A stretch of DNA of 64,000 nt from Babesia bovis T2Bo (GCF_000165395.2 NW_026261571.1:1140501-1204500), one strand, 5' to 3'. Shown: positions 28,331 to 40,426, numbered from the stretch's first letter. Notes: generated by a model from the sequence alone, not told the origin. Translations and numbers: made by a program.

Positions 28331-30656
28331 CTGTGGGTAAAGGAATCTTTAGGGCGTCTTCCTTGCCCTGAATCAAGTCGCGATAAGATAAATTGAAGTG
28401 TTGCTGAAACAGAGCATCATCATACTTAATGAGGATTTCAAAAGTTATATCGCTGTTAACCTGATCATATACAGCCATGTACTTGGAATGGTCAGGTGGT
28501 AGTATGTCAGGGATACGCTCATCCGTTACAGTCTGCCCGTAACCTTTATAAAAGCCAGATTCAAATAAGAATCGATAGACTTTCAAAAACTGGCCCTTGT
28601 ATATCTTGTTCATGACAGCTATGTGCCGAGGAATGATCCTGTCGTACAACGAGTAACTCAGGCATTTGGGAAAGTCTATTATATCACCTATAGAACGGCG
28701 CATCACACGACGGTAATAACGAATCTTCGGGCGCACAGTTCTAGGGACATTGAAAGTTAATACATTAGGGTATTTGTGGACAATATTGATTATATCACCA
28801 AATGTAAATCCCTCATCACTGTCATATAACTCTAGACAACGGTTGTAGAAGTTACCGTAACGCAGCACCTGAGGACGGGTCCTCCCAATCCACAAAATAT
28901 CCTCAAAACTGAATCCTAAGTCACAGTGAAGTCTCCTCATACGGTCAATTATAGTCGAGGGCTTAGATAAACCGATCTTGTGCATCCTTCTTAACATTTC
29001 CTTCACCTCATCCACGCTCCACGGAATTTTGCTACCGCGGGATACATCCCGAGCTGGCGGCTCCTGGTTTTCCGTATCTTTATCCCTAGATACTGTAGAA
29101 GTACTCTTGATGGCCTCAGAAGGTGGTAACATGGGTTCACTTAAGTATTGAGACATTTCCTTGGAAAATGATACCACCACCGGGTAGTCAATGCGATTGA
29201 CACTCTCCTTGGTACTGTACTCCGGCATTGTATCCTTGAAATTGTCCGAAAAGTTGCGATCCATGACTGCATCAAAGTCATATTCACTATTCGCAAGACG
29301 ATGGTTAATTAAGGAGTCGCAGGCGTCCAGGAAGCGCTTAAACACGCTGTTCCTGTTGTGCTCAAAAATGGGAAATGGCTCCCTTATGGTATCAGGCCTA
29401 GAACTGCGAACTTTAAGCAAGTGGTCTGCAAAAGGATCGTTCCGTATACGACCGATGCGAGCATATATCATTGGACGATAACGCTTTTGTGTTTTATCTG
29501 GCAGATCAGTTAGCAGTGGTATGTCACCTGAGTAGTCCATGTTGAATCTTGATACTGTCAATAAAAAGTCAACAGTACTCTCGAAAATGTTAGGCTTAGA
29601 CATGAAAAGCATGGAATCCCTTAATAGCCTCAACATCTCGTAATTACGCAATGCCAGTAAATGAGGTAAGCGGATGCGTTCCACCATATGGACCAAACGG
29701 CGCTGTGGCAGGGTCAAGAGTATTAATATGTTACTGTCCTCACTACTGTTGTCAAAACCCACTACAGTGCGCTTGACCTGAATGCGACTTTTATTCAAAT
29801 TGCGCTCACGCGGAGTCAGCTTCTGCAACTTGCCGTCAACGACCCTTTGCTTTATCTCAGGGCGTAACTCAGTGTACTCACGACGAACCACACGGTTGCA
29901 GTACTTCAAATCGTGCTTCATCTTCACAAGATTGTAGAATCGTAACGATTGTTGTGACGGCTCCGCAAAATACTTGTGCCAAAACCTACGGCCACGAGCC
30001 ATACGCTTTAAAAACCAATCCTCCTTGGGAGAAGGAGGCCTAGTCATGTCTCCGTCCTCCGGAGGTACGCCGTCGTCGACATCATAGTCCTCATTCTCAG
30101 GGGCAAGAGGTAACCCGGAGTCGTCATTCTCGTCAGTTATATTGTCATACTTCCTATTCAACTCCAATCGGTGGTCGTATTCAGCATCGGTAAATACCTT
30201 ATTGACAGATCCGAAAAATGAGCGTAATGCGAAATGGCGTGGTTTGTCCTTTGCATATAACCTTATATGTGATTGGAGCGGATGATCATCCGTTCCATGA
30301 TACTTGTCACTAGCATTAAGGTACCCAGATGACAAAGAAACAGCATAAATTACACCACTCCTACCGTGGCATAACGATCTATCACCTTTTATAAGTGTAG
30401 TAGAAGCACTATTGATGCCCGGGGTAAGAGTTCGTCCTACCTGGGTACATCTAAGTGGATCGAAGGCAACATGCCGAATGGGTTGCGAAATAAATGACAG
30501 ATTCCAGGTAATGCCACTCGGTACACGATGTGACAAGATATTTCCATGCCCGTTTCGATGCCTTGGGTCGTTTTTAACAATCACCCCGCGCATAGACAGA
30601 CATAGCTCCAGTGGCTCCAAGCAAAAAAGCAAAAAGAACACATGCCACAGCCACAT
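28320..30656 (-). CDS. mTERF-family protein with signal peptide (probably apicoplast)
   Basis: An intronless 778-residue protein. The N-terminus MWLWHVFFLLFCLEPLELCL is a strong signal peptide. It is followed by a long basic, Arg/His/Asn-rich stretch, the bipartite leader expected for an apicoplast protein. The C-terminal ~250 residues hold mTERF-type repeats: GFSFEDILWIGRTRPQVLRY, then GFTFGDIINIVHKYPNVLTF, and RRSIGDIIDFPKCLSYSLYD with RIIPRH, matching the recurring I-x-x-x-P-x-x-L-x-x-S pattern. mTERF proteins bind organellar nucleic acids and affect transcription, splicing or ribosome assembly. The middle is charged and of unknown fold. It overlaps the IF-3 gene, a possible functional pairing in organelle gene expression. 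Confidence 0.76.
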   Translation of the reverse strand: MWLWHVFFLLFCLEPLELCLSMRGVIVKNDPRHRNGHGNILSHRVPSGITWNLSFISQPIRHVAFDPLRCTQVGRTLTPGINSASTTLIKGDRSLCHGRSGVIYAVSLSSGYLNASDKYHGTDDHPLQSHIRLYAKDKPRHFALRSFFGSVNKVFTDAEYDHRLELNRKYDNITDENDDSGLPLAPENEDYDVDDGVPPEDGDMTRPPSPKEDWFLKRMARGRRFWHKYFAEPSQQSLRFYNLVKMKHDLKYCNRVVRREYTELRPEIKQRVVDGKLQKLTPRERNLNKSRIQVKRTVVGFDNSSEDSNILILLTLPQRRLVHMVERIRLPHLLALRNYEMLRLLRDSMLFMSKPNIFESTVDFLLTVSRFNMDYSGDIPLLTDLPDKTQKRYRPMIYARIGRIRNDPFADHLLKVRSSRPDTIREPFPIFEHNRNSVFKRFLDACDSLINHRLANSEYDFDAVMDRNFSDNFKDTMPEYSTKESVNRIDYPVVVSFSKEMSQYLSEPMLPPSEAIKSTSTVSRDKDTENQEPPARDVSRGSKIPWSVDEVKEMLRRMHKIGLSKPSTIIDRMRRLHCDLGFSFEDILWIGRTRPQVLRYGNFYNRCLELYDSDEGFTFGDIINIVHKYPNVLTFNVPRTVRPKIRYYRRVMRRSIGDIIDFPKCLSYSLYDRIIPRHIAVMNKIYKGQFLKVYRFLFESGFYKGYGQTVTDERIPDILPPDHSKYMAVYDQVNSDITFEILIKYDDALFQQHFNLSYRDLIQGKEDALKIPLPTDVL

Positions 30657-30801
30657 TTTTCGTCATAGTGCCAATATAGATGCCTTAACGCACACATTGA
30701 CACATTATAGAAATAATAAATCGCAATGTGTATCTCCCTAGTGTGTACCCATCCCAGATTCCACACTAGAATATATCGATTATTGGCAATATAAATATAT
30801 T

Positions 30802-33800
30802 ATGGATATACCGCCAATAGTGAGGTGTGTCCTAAATAGAATAGATGGTAGTAATTTAGGGCGGTTTTCTAGAACAATACCCAAAGAAGCTTTCACAACT
30901 AAGGAGTGTACCACAACAGAGGATAATACAAAGCCAAAGGGGTGCTCTGGTAACTCCAATGGAGCCCCTAGGGATCTTAAAGGGCATAAGAAACCGTCTT
31001 TAAATGTAAATAGTGAACCGTGGACTTTAGCGGAGGCTCCTGGAGCTTCTACACCAAAGATAGAGAAGGGTGAAGTATTAACAAAGCCTAACAAAGAAGC
31101 AAGGAGGAAATCTCTTACTTTTAAACCTTTAACCTTGTCCAAGTTGATAGAAGCTGATATAGCAGAGACAGCAACCCTTATAAAGTCACTGGTGATAACT
31201 CCAGGAGCATCTTGTGAGATACATGATTGCTTTGATCGTAACATAGAAACATTGGCACAAACATCATTGCATCGACCGATAAATCTCAGTAAAAAGGTTT
31301 TAAAAGTTGTAATCGCACGTGTGAATAGTATATTAGACCTCTTCTCCTTTACGGATTCAACCAAGTTAATATTCGCATTGGCTCACCTGGATACAAGGCT
31401 TATACCAATATATCAGCCACTCATCACGCACTATATATATTGCTTGAACAATCTAGTCGATGGGACGTCAAAACTTGCGCCACAGATAGAAAATGGAATT
31501 CGATATGTATCCAAATCAGTGGGAAGTAACACCTCGGATATATCAGATGATGCTAGTGATGTATCGTTAAACAGTATCAATAACAAATGCGTTGCATTAC
31601 ACTGTAATAAAGTGGTACCATTGACTCAGTTACCAAACAATATCGTAGAATCCATTGCCGTGGTGATTACTAGTGTCGAAATATTAGCTAGAAACATTTT
31701 ACAAATTAGACCTACTAAACCTCAGGATGTGGGTATTAGGACCAATGCATTGGATGTATTCAAAAACGATGATATATCAGATAAGGGAAATGTATCGATT
31801 AGAGACCGTATGGATCCCACTTCACTTGACGGTGGCAGCCGAAACAAGTCTACAAACGGCCCGGCTAATGGAACTCAAGAGAATAGTATAGCCAAAACTG
31901 ATAGCCCATACATGATATCCATGGATCATTGTTTCTTTGGAAGCATTGAAGATCTAACAAGACAATGGACTACAAATGAAACTCTAGGGAGTACTTTTAA
32001 CAGCTCAGTTATTGAAGCACCAGACATATCAGATTCAGATCTGTCTAGTATGTTCAAATGGCTACAAACTTGTGCGATCCAGTTGTCATCAACGTTAGAA
32101 CGATACTTGCAAATGATAGGAACACGTGATAATACCTATTTACTGCCTATAGCACAACTTATGGGAACTATTACACTCCAATTGCCAACTATGTGCGAAT
32201 ATGTTTTTAGCAACGTGAATCTTGATGTTATGGACGGGACTGAGCTACATGATTTCATACATGCCTGTGCATTATCGATGAACATACATCAGGTAGATCT
32301 AAGCAACGTGATAAAGGTAAATATATATTGTTGCATTATATCGTCCAGAAATGCATGAACAAGCTGATGGATAGGAGTTATATGCCGGAATCCGCCAAGG
32401 GCGTATCTAAGGTTTTTCATAGCCTGTACCTCACAGGGAAAATGGATACCGAATTAATGACGGCCGTAACAAATCATATGATAGAACATAATATGGAATT
32501 TAGAAATTATACTGAATTCTACAGAATTGGGATACCAATAGCAATTGCAGGCTTGATTGTCGAGTAGGTTACGTTTTGCTTTGACATATCCACGCAGTCA
32601 ACGGATATGCCAATGGATTCTCAGCCATATGGCATCGAATGCCCAAGAGTTCGCCAAAGTAAAATCGCACTACCTATTTCTATTAACCGCTATCGCAAAC
32701 AACATAGATGTCAAGTATAAACCCGTTGAAAAAATAGGATTACAAGTAGTCTCTATGGAAACGGATATATACGAGAAAGCTGAAGTGCACCTCAGACAAC
32801 ATGATGGAGATAAAGCATGCTTCCCGAACACCCGAGCAGCAGTGGTACATCTTATAGACATGGCTAACGGATTCATAGAGTCAAGCTCACACGATGAATT
32901 AATACAGGTGAGAATACGTCCATGCTATTTGGTTTTTTGCTATATTAATAGAACTATGTTAGAACTCGAATGGCTACTATAGTCATCACGTCGATGCAGT
33001 AGACACTAGTCTAACTTCAACGTGAGAATTGAATCATTCGCGATCATAAAATCCTATTGAATACAATGCTACTCTGGTATATAAATACAGCTCATCCTCT
33101 ACAGATACTGCTCCTAAACTGTGTCAAAAGGTTTAAACCTAATGCAAGAATCAAGTTCGCATTACTAAAAGAAGCGAAGCGACGTGTAAATGAAATGCAT
33201 TGTGGTGGTATAACGCACGTGATGCAGACATTATTCACACTCTTTAGCCCTAATTCGCCAGAGCTTATCGATGTTATGACAATGTACCTAGATCGTGTAG
33301 TGGCGGAAATAACACAATACAACACCGGAGAAATCGCACAAATTGAAGCACCGGGACTATTTAGTATAACATTGTTTCAAGACGTCAATATACTGGCCAA
33401 CATGCTGTCAATATTCGATAGGTGCAACCTTAACAGAGGAGACCTTGCAACCCAAGTGGTAACACTGCTGGAGCGACATAAGTACCAACAGGTGGGTCCA
33501 AGCGGTCTCCAATTGTAATGTTTGGCAGCTGGAAAACGCTCACTGTCAAAGCCTTATAGATATCATACACTTCCTCGCATTCTCACTGGATCAGCATGAA
33601 GCAATTGATATAATCGCAATTTTATTGCACCAAAGGATTGAAAGTGTTGAATTAACAGCAGGACAACTAGCAGCAATTGCTGAATGCTTTATCGCAGCAC
33701 CAATGGCATTGAATCCAATGAAACATCCCGCACTTATAACGTCAATCAAACTAAAGGTATGTACACATCCAATGTATTATGCATACCACAGGCTAAAACT

Positions 33801-33869
33801 GCAAAGGGTGAAGTGAAAATACTTGAGAAAGTATTAAAGAAACTTGATAACCCATCCACTTCAATGTGA
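30802..33869 (+). CDS. Large alpha-helical protein, ~910 aa, unknown function
   Basis: Six exons (30802-32316, 32349-32563, 32598-32907, 33105-33491, 33529-33756, 33792-33869) join in phase to about 910 residues. Four introns are 32-37 nt; the third is 197 nt and its boundaries are less certain. The first ~150 residues are polar. The body is a succession of hydrophobic-amphipathic helices of roughly 35-40 residues (for example STKLIFALAHLDTRLIPIYQ and AKGVSKVFHSLYLTGKMDTE), reminiscent of the helical-repeat RNA-binding proteins (PPR/OPR/HPR-like, often with a RAP domain) abundant in apicomplexan organelles. I see no RAP domain or clear motif, so this is only a structural impression. Confidence 0.65.
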
Positions 33870-33942
33870 ATTCAGCAAACCCACTTTACTCCCAACATAG
33901 CAAAACATAAACGAATTCAAACAAAATTGTTTTCATATAAAT

Positions 33943-35307
33943 ATGAAAAAATCACACACATATAACGATGAATCACTTTTCTATGTCGATGTGGAAGGAG
34001 AAGGATTCGTTCCCGCAGTTGAGGAAGAGTTCGCCGACTGTGCTATTAATGTGAAAGACACACAGAAGAAAGGTAAAAACAGCATTGAAAAAACAATAAA
34101 ACTGCATCTACCACGTGTAGCTCATACTGGAAATCTGTCAATGATCCGGAGAAGCCTCACTCCAAGTGAAACAGCTCTACACAAAGAAACTGTCCTAAGA
34201 ATCAGGAAGTTCATATACAATTCTATCGCCGTAGAAGATTTTTGTATATCTTTCGACGTTGAACGCAATTCTAAGAAAACGGAAGATGATTTATCGGAAA
34301 TTTCCGATGTGTCGTCAGTGCAATCAGACAGTGATATACCTGATGCGTTGACAAACTCGTCACCATCAAGATATGCACGTTGCAGCGGACCTGCTGGGCC
34401 AAGGAAAGTACCTAGAACAGATAATGCCGCATATATGAACAAAGATTTCCAGTCGAATTCTAGAATAGATAGACAGCACGATCTATCGGTGGCGCAAAAC
34501 CATATCGATGATGTCACCATGACAGATAATAGTGATACCCGTCCTAAGACTAAATCACTAGATATACCACAACTTTGCGGTATTACCAGGAAATTAAAAA
34601 ATTGCGCCGATGTCATGGCTGATGAGCCTGCAACAATGGATATATGCGGTAACGATGGTATCCAACTGCAACTTGATATGCAAAAGTTAACGAATACAGT
34701 AACAGATATCGAACACGTACAAATGTGCTCATCAGTGCCATTCAGAAGGTTATTCAGGATATCAAAGGAAAATCTGTCACAAGGACTCCTCAACGCAGGA
34801 AAACGTTACTTCCTCTCAGGAGATGGTAAAAAGACATTCACCGCAAAACCATCACATAAGGCATATCTGGCACACCTCTATCGACGTAAACGCAGTGTAT
34901 GCTTCTTTTGTGGATTCTTGACGTGTCCACGAACGGAAAACTCAAAACAACGTTGTGAAGCAATGCGTTGCACCAACTGCTCTTTCAAACATAAGGGTGG
35001 TAGAAATGGATGTAAAGATAAACGGAATATGGTAGAATACTACCACCGAACTAATGATTGGCGTTCAAAACGTACGAATCCTTGGTTTAATATGTCCAAG
35101 CAAATCAAAATGCACTTAAGGTGTTTCAATTGCAATAAGCCAGGAGAAGCCAATATGGCTTGCAGAGGGGTATCATGCCCCAAAGGCATTGATACACTAG
35201 ACTACCGCTGCCTCGAGTTGCTAGGTAAACAGAGCTTACATACGCTTGTCAGGCAAAAGCCACAAATGTTCAAGCATCTAAGAGATAGGCACTTTGAATT
35301 TAACTAA
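33943..35307 (+). CDS. Zinc-knuckle-like cysteine-rich protein
   Basis: An intronless 454-residue protein. The first ~290 residues are acidic/serine-rich and low in structure (EDDLSEISDVSSVQSDSD). The C-terminal third has cysteine clusters: CFFCGFLTCPRTENSKQRC, then MRCTNCSFKHKGGRNGC, and RCFNCNKPGEANMACRG with VSCP. The last resembles a CCHC knuckle in which the usual His position is occupied differently. The basic context suggests binding of single-stranded RNA, as in Air1/ZCCHC-type proteins. Not assigned to a family. Its start is 73 bp after the helical protein's stop. Confidence 0.7.
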   Translation: MKKSHTYNDESLFYVDVEGEGFVPAVEEEFADCAINVKDTQKKGKNSIEKTIKLHLPRVAHTGNLSMIRRSLTPSETALHKETVLRIRKFIYNSIAVEDFCISFDVERNSKKTEDDLSEISDVSSVQSDSDIPDALTNSSPSRYARCSGPAGPRKVPRTDNAAYMNKDFQSNSRIDRQHDLSVAQNHIDDVTMTDNSDTRPKTKSLDIPQLCGITRKLKNCADVMADEPATMDICGNDGIQLQLDMQKLTNTVTDIEHVQMCSSVPFRRLFRISKENLSQGLLNAGKRYFLSGDGKKTFTAKPSHKAYLAHLYRRKRSVCFFCGFLTCPRTENSKQRCEAMRCTNCSFKHKGGRNGCKDKRNMVEYYHRTNDWRSKRTNPWFNMSKQIKMHLRCFNCNKPGEANMACRGVSCPKGIDTLDYRCLELLGKQSLHTLVRQKPQMFKHLRDRHFEFN

Positions 35308-35616
35308 CATACTGTTCAGTAATCGCTCGTTGTACATAGTTGTATTATAGACTATCCCTGATAGACAAAATCTAGAAGCCTTGTTTCTATAGATGTTAAT
35401 AGATTCCTGGATATTCACTTCATGGTGCATATGGATCTCCATGAAGCCACACGGTTAACTACCGGCGCACTCAAGATGGTACTATGGCTTTATCTAGTCC
35501 ATTCTATAGAACCGTAACTGAAATGATACTAAGCGATTAACATTTAGTCGAGTTTATCAATGTACATTGTAATCCACTGTTTAGTGTGGCCTATTTGGGC
35601 TGCACAGTCAACGACA
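35308..35616. other. Convergent intergenic gap
   Basis: About 310 bp between the zinc-knuckle and SNARE 3' ends. Nothing beyond presumed 3'UTRs was seen. Confidence 0.5.
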
Positions 35617-36448
35617 TTATAATAAAATGATAAACAGCAGAAGAACTATAGAAATCAAAAAAAGGGTGATCACCAAACGAAGCAACGAAGGGTTCTTGGT
35701 GTCAAGAAAAACAGCCATACGCTTAGTCAATGCGTTCAAGCGTAAATTAGTCTCATCAAATGCATCCCCAACCTCCGAAATCAAAGCGTTCTGATTAGTG
35801 ACCTCCACATTTATAGCACGAGCATTCTGGTGTAAATTTTGAGCAGATGCATTGAGAACAATTATGTGCGCGTCTTGCTGGTCAAGCATATCCTAAGGAT
35901 AATGTGCTTTGTAGAGATAACATACCTTCTGACTCATTAGCTGGTGTTGCGCAAATGAGGAACTGCATATGGCAGGTTGGGGGTTGTCAGGAGTAGTAGC
36001 CTACAGACCATTGTCATCTCGATAATAAAAATACCTGTCGGTTGCGATCATGGACGCCCTTTATCTTAGAGCGAAATTCGTCAATATTAGACTGACGTTG
36101 AGCAATAATCTTCTTAGTGATGCGGTAACGCTCACGGTTGTTACTAATAGTATCAATCACCTTCTGCAACTCTGAAATGTCACGCTCGATGGCGCTACAA
36201 ACATTCAACAGCTCGCTACCCTTACTAGTTGATGTCAACGGAGTGTTTGGAGGCATAGTACTGCAATAAAAAATAAAGGCATAATAAACATATTACACAC
36301 CGTAACTCCTCAAGCACTTGCGATTGAAGCAATATTAGCTTGCGGATATTCTTGCGTACAGTGCTGAAGCACATGTATAGTAATACAGAAACACATACTT
36401 CTCTGCTTCATCGTAAGGATCACGCATCGCCATGTCAGTTGTCGCCAT
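35617..36448 (-). CDS. Qc-SNARE, syntaxin-6/10 (Tlg1)-like
   Basis: Five exons (36399-36448, 36301-36363, 36035-36260, 35926-36000, 35617-35892) give 229 residues. The N-terminus DPYDEAEKTVRKNIRKL resembles the syntaxin-6 N-terminal helix. The SNARE helix runs from QDAHIIVLNASAQNLHQNAR through VTNQNALISEVGDAFDE to NLRLNALTKRM, with glutamine at the ionic zero layer. A single C-terminal membrane anchor follows (LLRLVITLFLISIVLLLFII), so it is tail-anchored. Expected role: fusion at the trans-Golgi/endosomal system, which in these parasites also feeds secretory organelles. The assignment to syntaxin-6 rather than syntaxin-8 rests on the N-terminal helix. Confidence 0.85.
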
Positions 36449-37166
36449 CTTAGTGTCAGCGGCGCAGTTGCACTAAAGTCATCAATCGACAGTCAAAGCT
36501 GCCTTAAAAACTATAACATTTGCATGTATAAGAAAATATTGTCGTAATTTATGCAATAACACAATGCTGAGTTCATAAATACATGTCCGCCATGCGCCTA
36601 CAAGTTCCCGGTGCCACACGACATCGATACGTCACAAAAGCTTTATGACACCAAAAAGTACTTTAATAATTAATGATTTAATATATACTATGTTGTATAT
36701 CGTCGTTACCCATTAGGTGTAAGGAAGCTGTGCCACCTACATACCAGATCATGTAACGCCGAACACATATGACCTGAAGTATACACAACATTTATACAGT
36801 ATGCCCTTATCCACTAACACACAGTGTGTTAACACAGAATTTCTATCGACCACAGGAGCAAGTCTCTAATGCAATGTGTAACTTCCAGTATAACCTCCGC
36901 ACCGTAGAATCCAAAGGTAAATAGTATGTTAGGTGTAGTCTGTAATGGATTAGTACATTGCAGTAAAGTTGGATCTAGTACTCAGGGTACGTGTATGTCA
37001 CCCTGCCTGTAACTAAGTGGCACTAGGTGAAGTCCATTTTATGCTTAGGGCAATATTTGAACTCTTTATGTTTATGTATCACGAGGGATTTATTGTTGAT
37101 TTTCATTACAGAAGATGGGAATTGTGGCACCTAATGTACAATTTCAAAGAGATTAGTGGGATGTTA
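36449..37166. other. Intergenic gap
   Basis: About 720 bp between the SNARE start and the Rpt2 stop. A plus-strand frame at 37017-37205 overlaps the Rpt2 3' end and is not supported. No RNA gene or repeat was recognised. Confidence 0.45.
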
Positions 37167-38819
37167 CTAGCAGTACATGCTCTCCGGAATATTGCCCTTC
37201 TTTAACTGAAGAGCCTTCTCACGAGCCTTGCGCAAATCAGCCTGGGTAATCTGCATACGCCGTTCACGAAGAGCTAACAACCCAGCCTCAGTGCAAATGG
37301 CCTTGATATCCGCGCCACAGAGGTCGTCCTTAGTGTTCACAAATTCTTCAAGGTCCACATCCGATGACATGGTCATCTTAGATGTATGGATCTCAAAGAT
37401 CTTACGTTTAGTCTTGGTATCTGGATTGGGTAACTGTATCTTACGGTCTATACGACCGGGCCTGATAAGAGCAGGATCTAATGATTCGATGCGGTTAGTA
37501 GCCATGATAACCTTCACATCAGCCTGAGGATCGAAACCATCCAGCTGGTTTAATAACTCCAACATAGTCCTTTGAATCTCCTTCTCACCACCACTGGTAG
37601 CGTCATAACGCTTAGTACCGATAGCGTCGATTTCGTCAATGAAAATAATAGATGGCGCGTTTTCCTCCGCAACACGGAACATCTCACGAACTAGTTTAGG
37701 TCCCTCACCAAGGTACTTTTGAATGAGCTCGGAACCCACAACACGTAAAAATGTAGCACAGGTCTCGTTAGCAACAGCCTTAGCTAACAATGTCTTCCCA
37801 GTACCTACAAATGTATAATCTAGAATAAATCAACATACCTGGGGGACCATACAAAATTACACCTTTCGGAGGACGAATGCCAACCTCCTCATACAACTCA
37901 GGGTGAGTTAAAGGCAACTCAACAGCTTCCTTAATCTCCTGGATCTGGTCTTCCAAACCCCCGATATCAGAGTAAGACTCTAAAGGAGCACGCTCAACCT
38001 TCATCAAGGAAACCAAAGGGTCAATTGCATCCAGCAATATACCCACCACGCTGTTGGTCTTGTTGTGTAACAATACGGAACAACCAGGCTCAAGTAGTGT
38101 TTTGTCAACAAAAGATAAAATGTTGACGTAGTACTCAGGGCCCATGGAACTAGTTACGATAGCGTGATTGTCATCAATCATCTCCTCCATGGTGCCAACA
38201 CTCATTGGACTGCCACGAAGGTCCTCTAAACGAAGTAAATCGTCCTGATTCTTGTTTTTAGTAGGATTCAAACGAATTTTATTAGCGACATATTCCTCTT
38301 CCAAAAGCAAATAGTCCTTTATTCGCTCCAACTTCAACAGCCGTAACCGGCATTTTGCACTAGGAGTGACTGCAACAATATGATGGAATGAATAGTAAAC
38401 GATAACACGTTAATGCCACTACATGATAACCACAAATGACGCAGTGTTTACGCCAGAAGATATAGTATCATCTATGTTGCAATCACTTAGATGTAACATA
38501 TACCAGCCATAACATATCCACGTGTTGTATCCACGTTAAACTGTAATGTGTACCCTCAAATGGCAAGTGTTATTTAGGGGAACTAAGACACATAGTTAGA
38601 AACACACCTGTTGGAATCCGAACTGGAGCAAACTGGCGTTGCTGCTTCTTCTTATGTTTGCCAAAAACTGGAGGTGGAGGCTTCTCACGAGGTGTGCTGT
38701 CTTCATTTTTCTTGCTCTCTGTATACAGGTTACAACTGAGATGACCGATGCTGTGGAATAGCAACAGATACACAACACATACCTTGGTTATTATTTAAAT
38801 CCCCCTGAGCGTTACCCAT
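37167..38819 (-). CDS. RPT2: 26S proteasome regulatory ATPase subunit 4 (Rpt2)
   Basis: Four exons (38783-38819, 38608-38718, 37839-38369, 37167-37804) give 438 residues, matching the ~440 of the family. The N-terminus MGNAQGD carries an N-myristoylation-type glycine, as in other Rpt2 proteins. A lysine-rich linker and a coiled-coil ([20 protein letters not shown]) follow, then an OB fold. The AAA domain has Walker A GPPGTGKT (spanning a splice junction), Walker [16 protein letters not shown], and the second region of homology [20 protein letters not shown]. The C-terminus is M-Y-C: the hydrophobic-Tyr-X gate-opening motif survives although the last residue is unusual. It unfolds substrates and opens the 20S gate. 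Confidence 0.97.
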
Positions 38820-38911
38820 TGCTATAAAATGTAAATAGGTACTAATTCATCTATCGATGCACGGCGTCCCCACTCATTAGTACACCTATAACCAAGTACT
38901 ACGCAAATATC

Positions 38912-39442
38912 TTAGTTTAAAGGATTCAGACTAAGTTCACGCAATCGCTCTGGATTGCTCACCAGAAGCTCCGCAGCTTCCGCATCTAATGGCTCGATAG
39001 GTTGTGGTTCCACAAGCAAATTAAGCAAACCTAACGCTGCTGTTCCGACAGTATACACGGGACGCCAGTCCTCACGAACAATATTTAGACAAACAGCTCC
39101 AGCACACTTAGGAGCGTTCGCGCCCAGGATGTTAGGATGACGAATCTGCAGTATTTGACACCTAAATAAACACACGTACCGAACTTAAACATTTGACCCT
39201 TAGACGCTCATGAGGGTATCCCTCAGGTATTACACACTGAAATTTTATAGGAATCCCTTGCCAAATGCCTTCCGATGCCGTTACAGTTAACTCCAGACGG
39301 GAGAGATCGTCAAGGTCAAATGGACGCAACTCAATGTTCTCTGGTAAATCCAAACTAGATAACTCTAGAAATAATATAATAAGTTTTTAATAAATTAACC
39401 ACGTTGAAGTCGTAACAATGAAGGTAATGAAAGACTAGGCAT
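38912..39442 (-). CDS. UBC12: Ubiquitin-conjugating E2, UBC12 (NEDD8)-like
   Basis: Three exons (39400-39442, 39180-39364, 38912-39145) give 153 residues. A full E2 fold: LRLQRELSSLDLPENIELR, CVIPEGYPHERLRVKC, IRHPNI, and the active-site segment GAVCLNIVREDWRPVYT, followed by LLNLLVEPQPIEPLDAEAA. The CLNI-REDW-P-V catalytic region is typical of UBC12, which loads NEDD8 onto cullins. It lacks most of the N-terminal extension that human UBE2M uses to dock on its E1, and it has a small insertion (GANAPKCAGA) before the active cysteine. Its ATG overlaps the upstream gene's stop by 8 bp. Confidence 0.88.
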
Positions 39443-40426
39443 CCTGCGAAAGACTCAGCCGCAATGACTCTGCCCCGCGTAATAACTGCAGTATACTGTT
39501 AGTGTTGCGTTCAATATTAGCCTGAATTTCGTTGCGCTCCTCATCAGATAACAATGGCAACGGTGAATCGGAATTCGACTCACGCTGACGGTAATACGTT
39601 TGAGACTCTGTGCGGATACTCTCCATGGTGTCCTGACAATCCTTGATTTTACGCAACCATGAGTCAACAGTGAATTCAGAAGCAGCTTGCGATAAACAGG
39701 CAGAATGTATGTCATCAGCAACCTTGTCACGGACACAAACACCCAGCATTGTAGCAGTCTCTGTAACAAAACATTAAACCATAGAATACGATACATACCG
39801 TCGATTAACGATGATACCTGCACTTGCTTGTAAAATATATGTTGACTCTGGTCACGTAAACTGCGCAACATCTTGCGCATATGCTCAGAATTGTCCAACA
39901 GACGCTTGCAGTTATCCATCAAATTCTCATATGCCTTGTTCATGTTTTCCTGCTCCTGTAATGTCTGCGTAATCCGAGAACCCAACTCCTCAACACCAAA
40001 TATTGGGACTATAGCGATTTTAGAAGGATCGGGATTTTCACGCTTCGCACGCTCAAAACGCTCGTAGCACTCCTCAGCCTCACGAACGATGGTTTCCAGA
40101 TTCCGCAGACGAGTTTTCGAAAATCTATTATTAGGTTCCTCTCCATATAGACGATAATGCGCCAACTGTTTATGTGCGTCAAGCAATACGCTATCCAGGT
40201 AATCCTCAAGCATACGGTTAAACTCCTGGCAGTGATCAGGACTAGAAGAATACGAAAAACATAGTAAATCTAAACTGAGCTTCTCCAAAACACGGACACA
40301 CTCATCCTTGCGATTGGCAATCTCTTCAAGTGATATTTCACCTGGTTACCAATGAAATTATCAAAATAAGCGAAACATACCCTGAATGGCTGACTCGCCC
40401 GGTACCGTAGATTTAGAATCCTCCAT
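39435..40426 (-). CDS. Coiled-coil protein of unknown function
   Basis: Three exons (40381-40426, 39799-40341, 39435-39760) give 304 residues. It is almost entirely helical, with long heptad-like stretches (LRNLETIVREAEECYERFER; TQTLQEQENMNKAYENLMDN; CKRLLDNSEHMRKMLRSL). No signal peptide, membrane span or enzyme motif is present. Its style fits subunits of tethering, nuclear-pore or kinetochore complexes but no family is recognised. Its TAG stop lies inside the first codons of the UBC12-like gene. Confidence 0.72.

Noticed and set aside
30780..31364. 194-codon minus-strand frame
   Set aside because: Antisense to the first exon of the 910-residue helical protein; no supporting feature.
34122..34793. 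223-codon minus-strand frame
   Set aside because: Antisense to the zinc-knuckle gene; its apparent length comes from A-ending sense codons that remove stops on the opposite strand.
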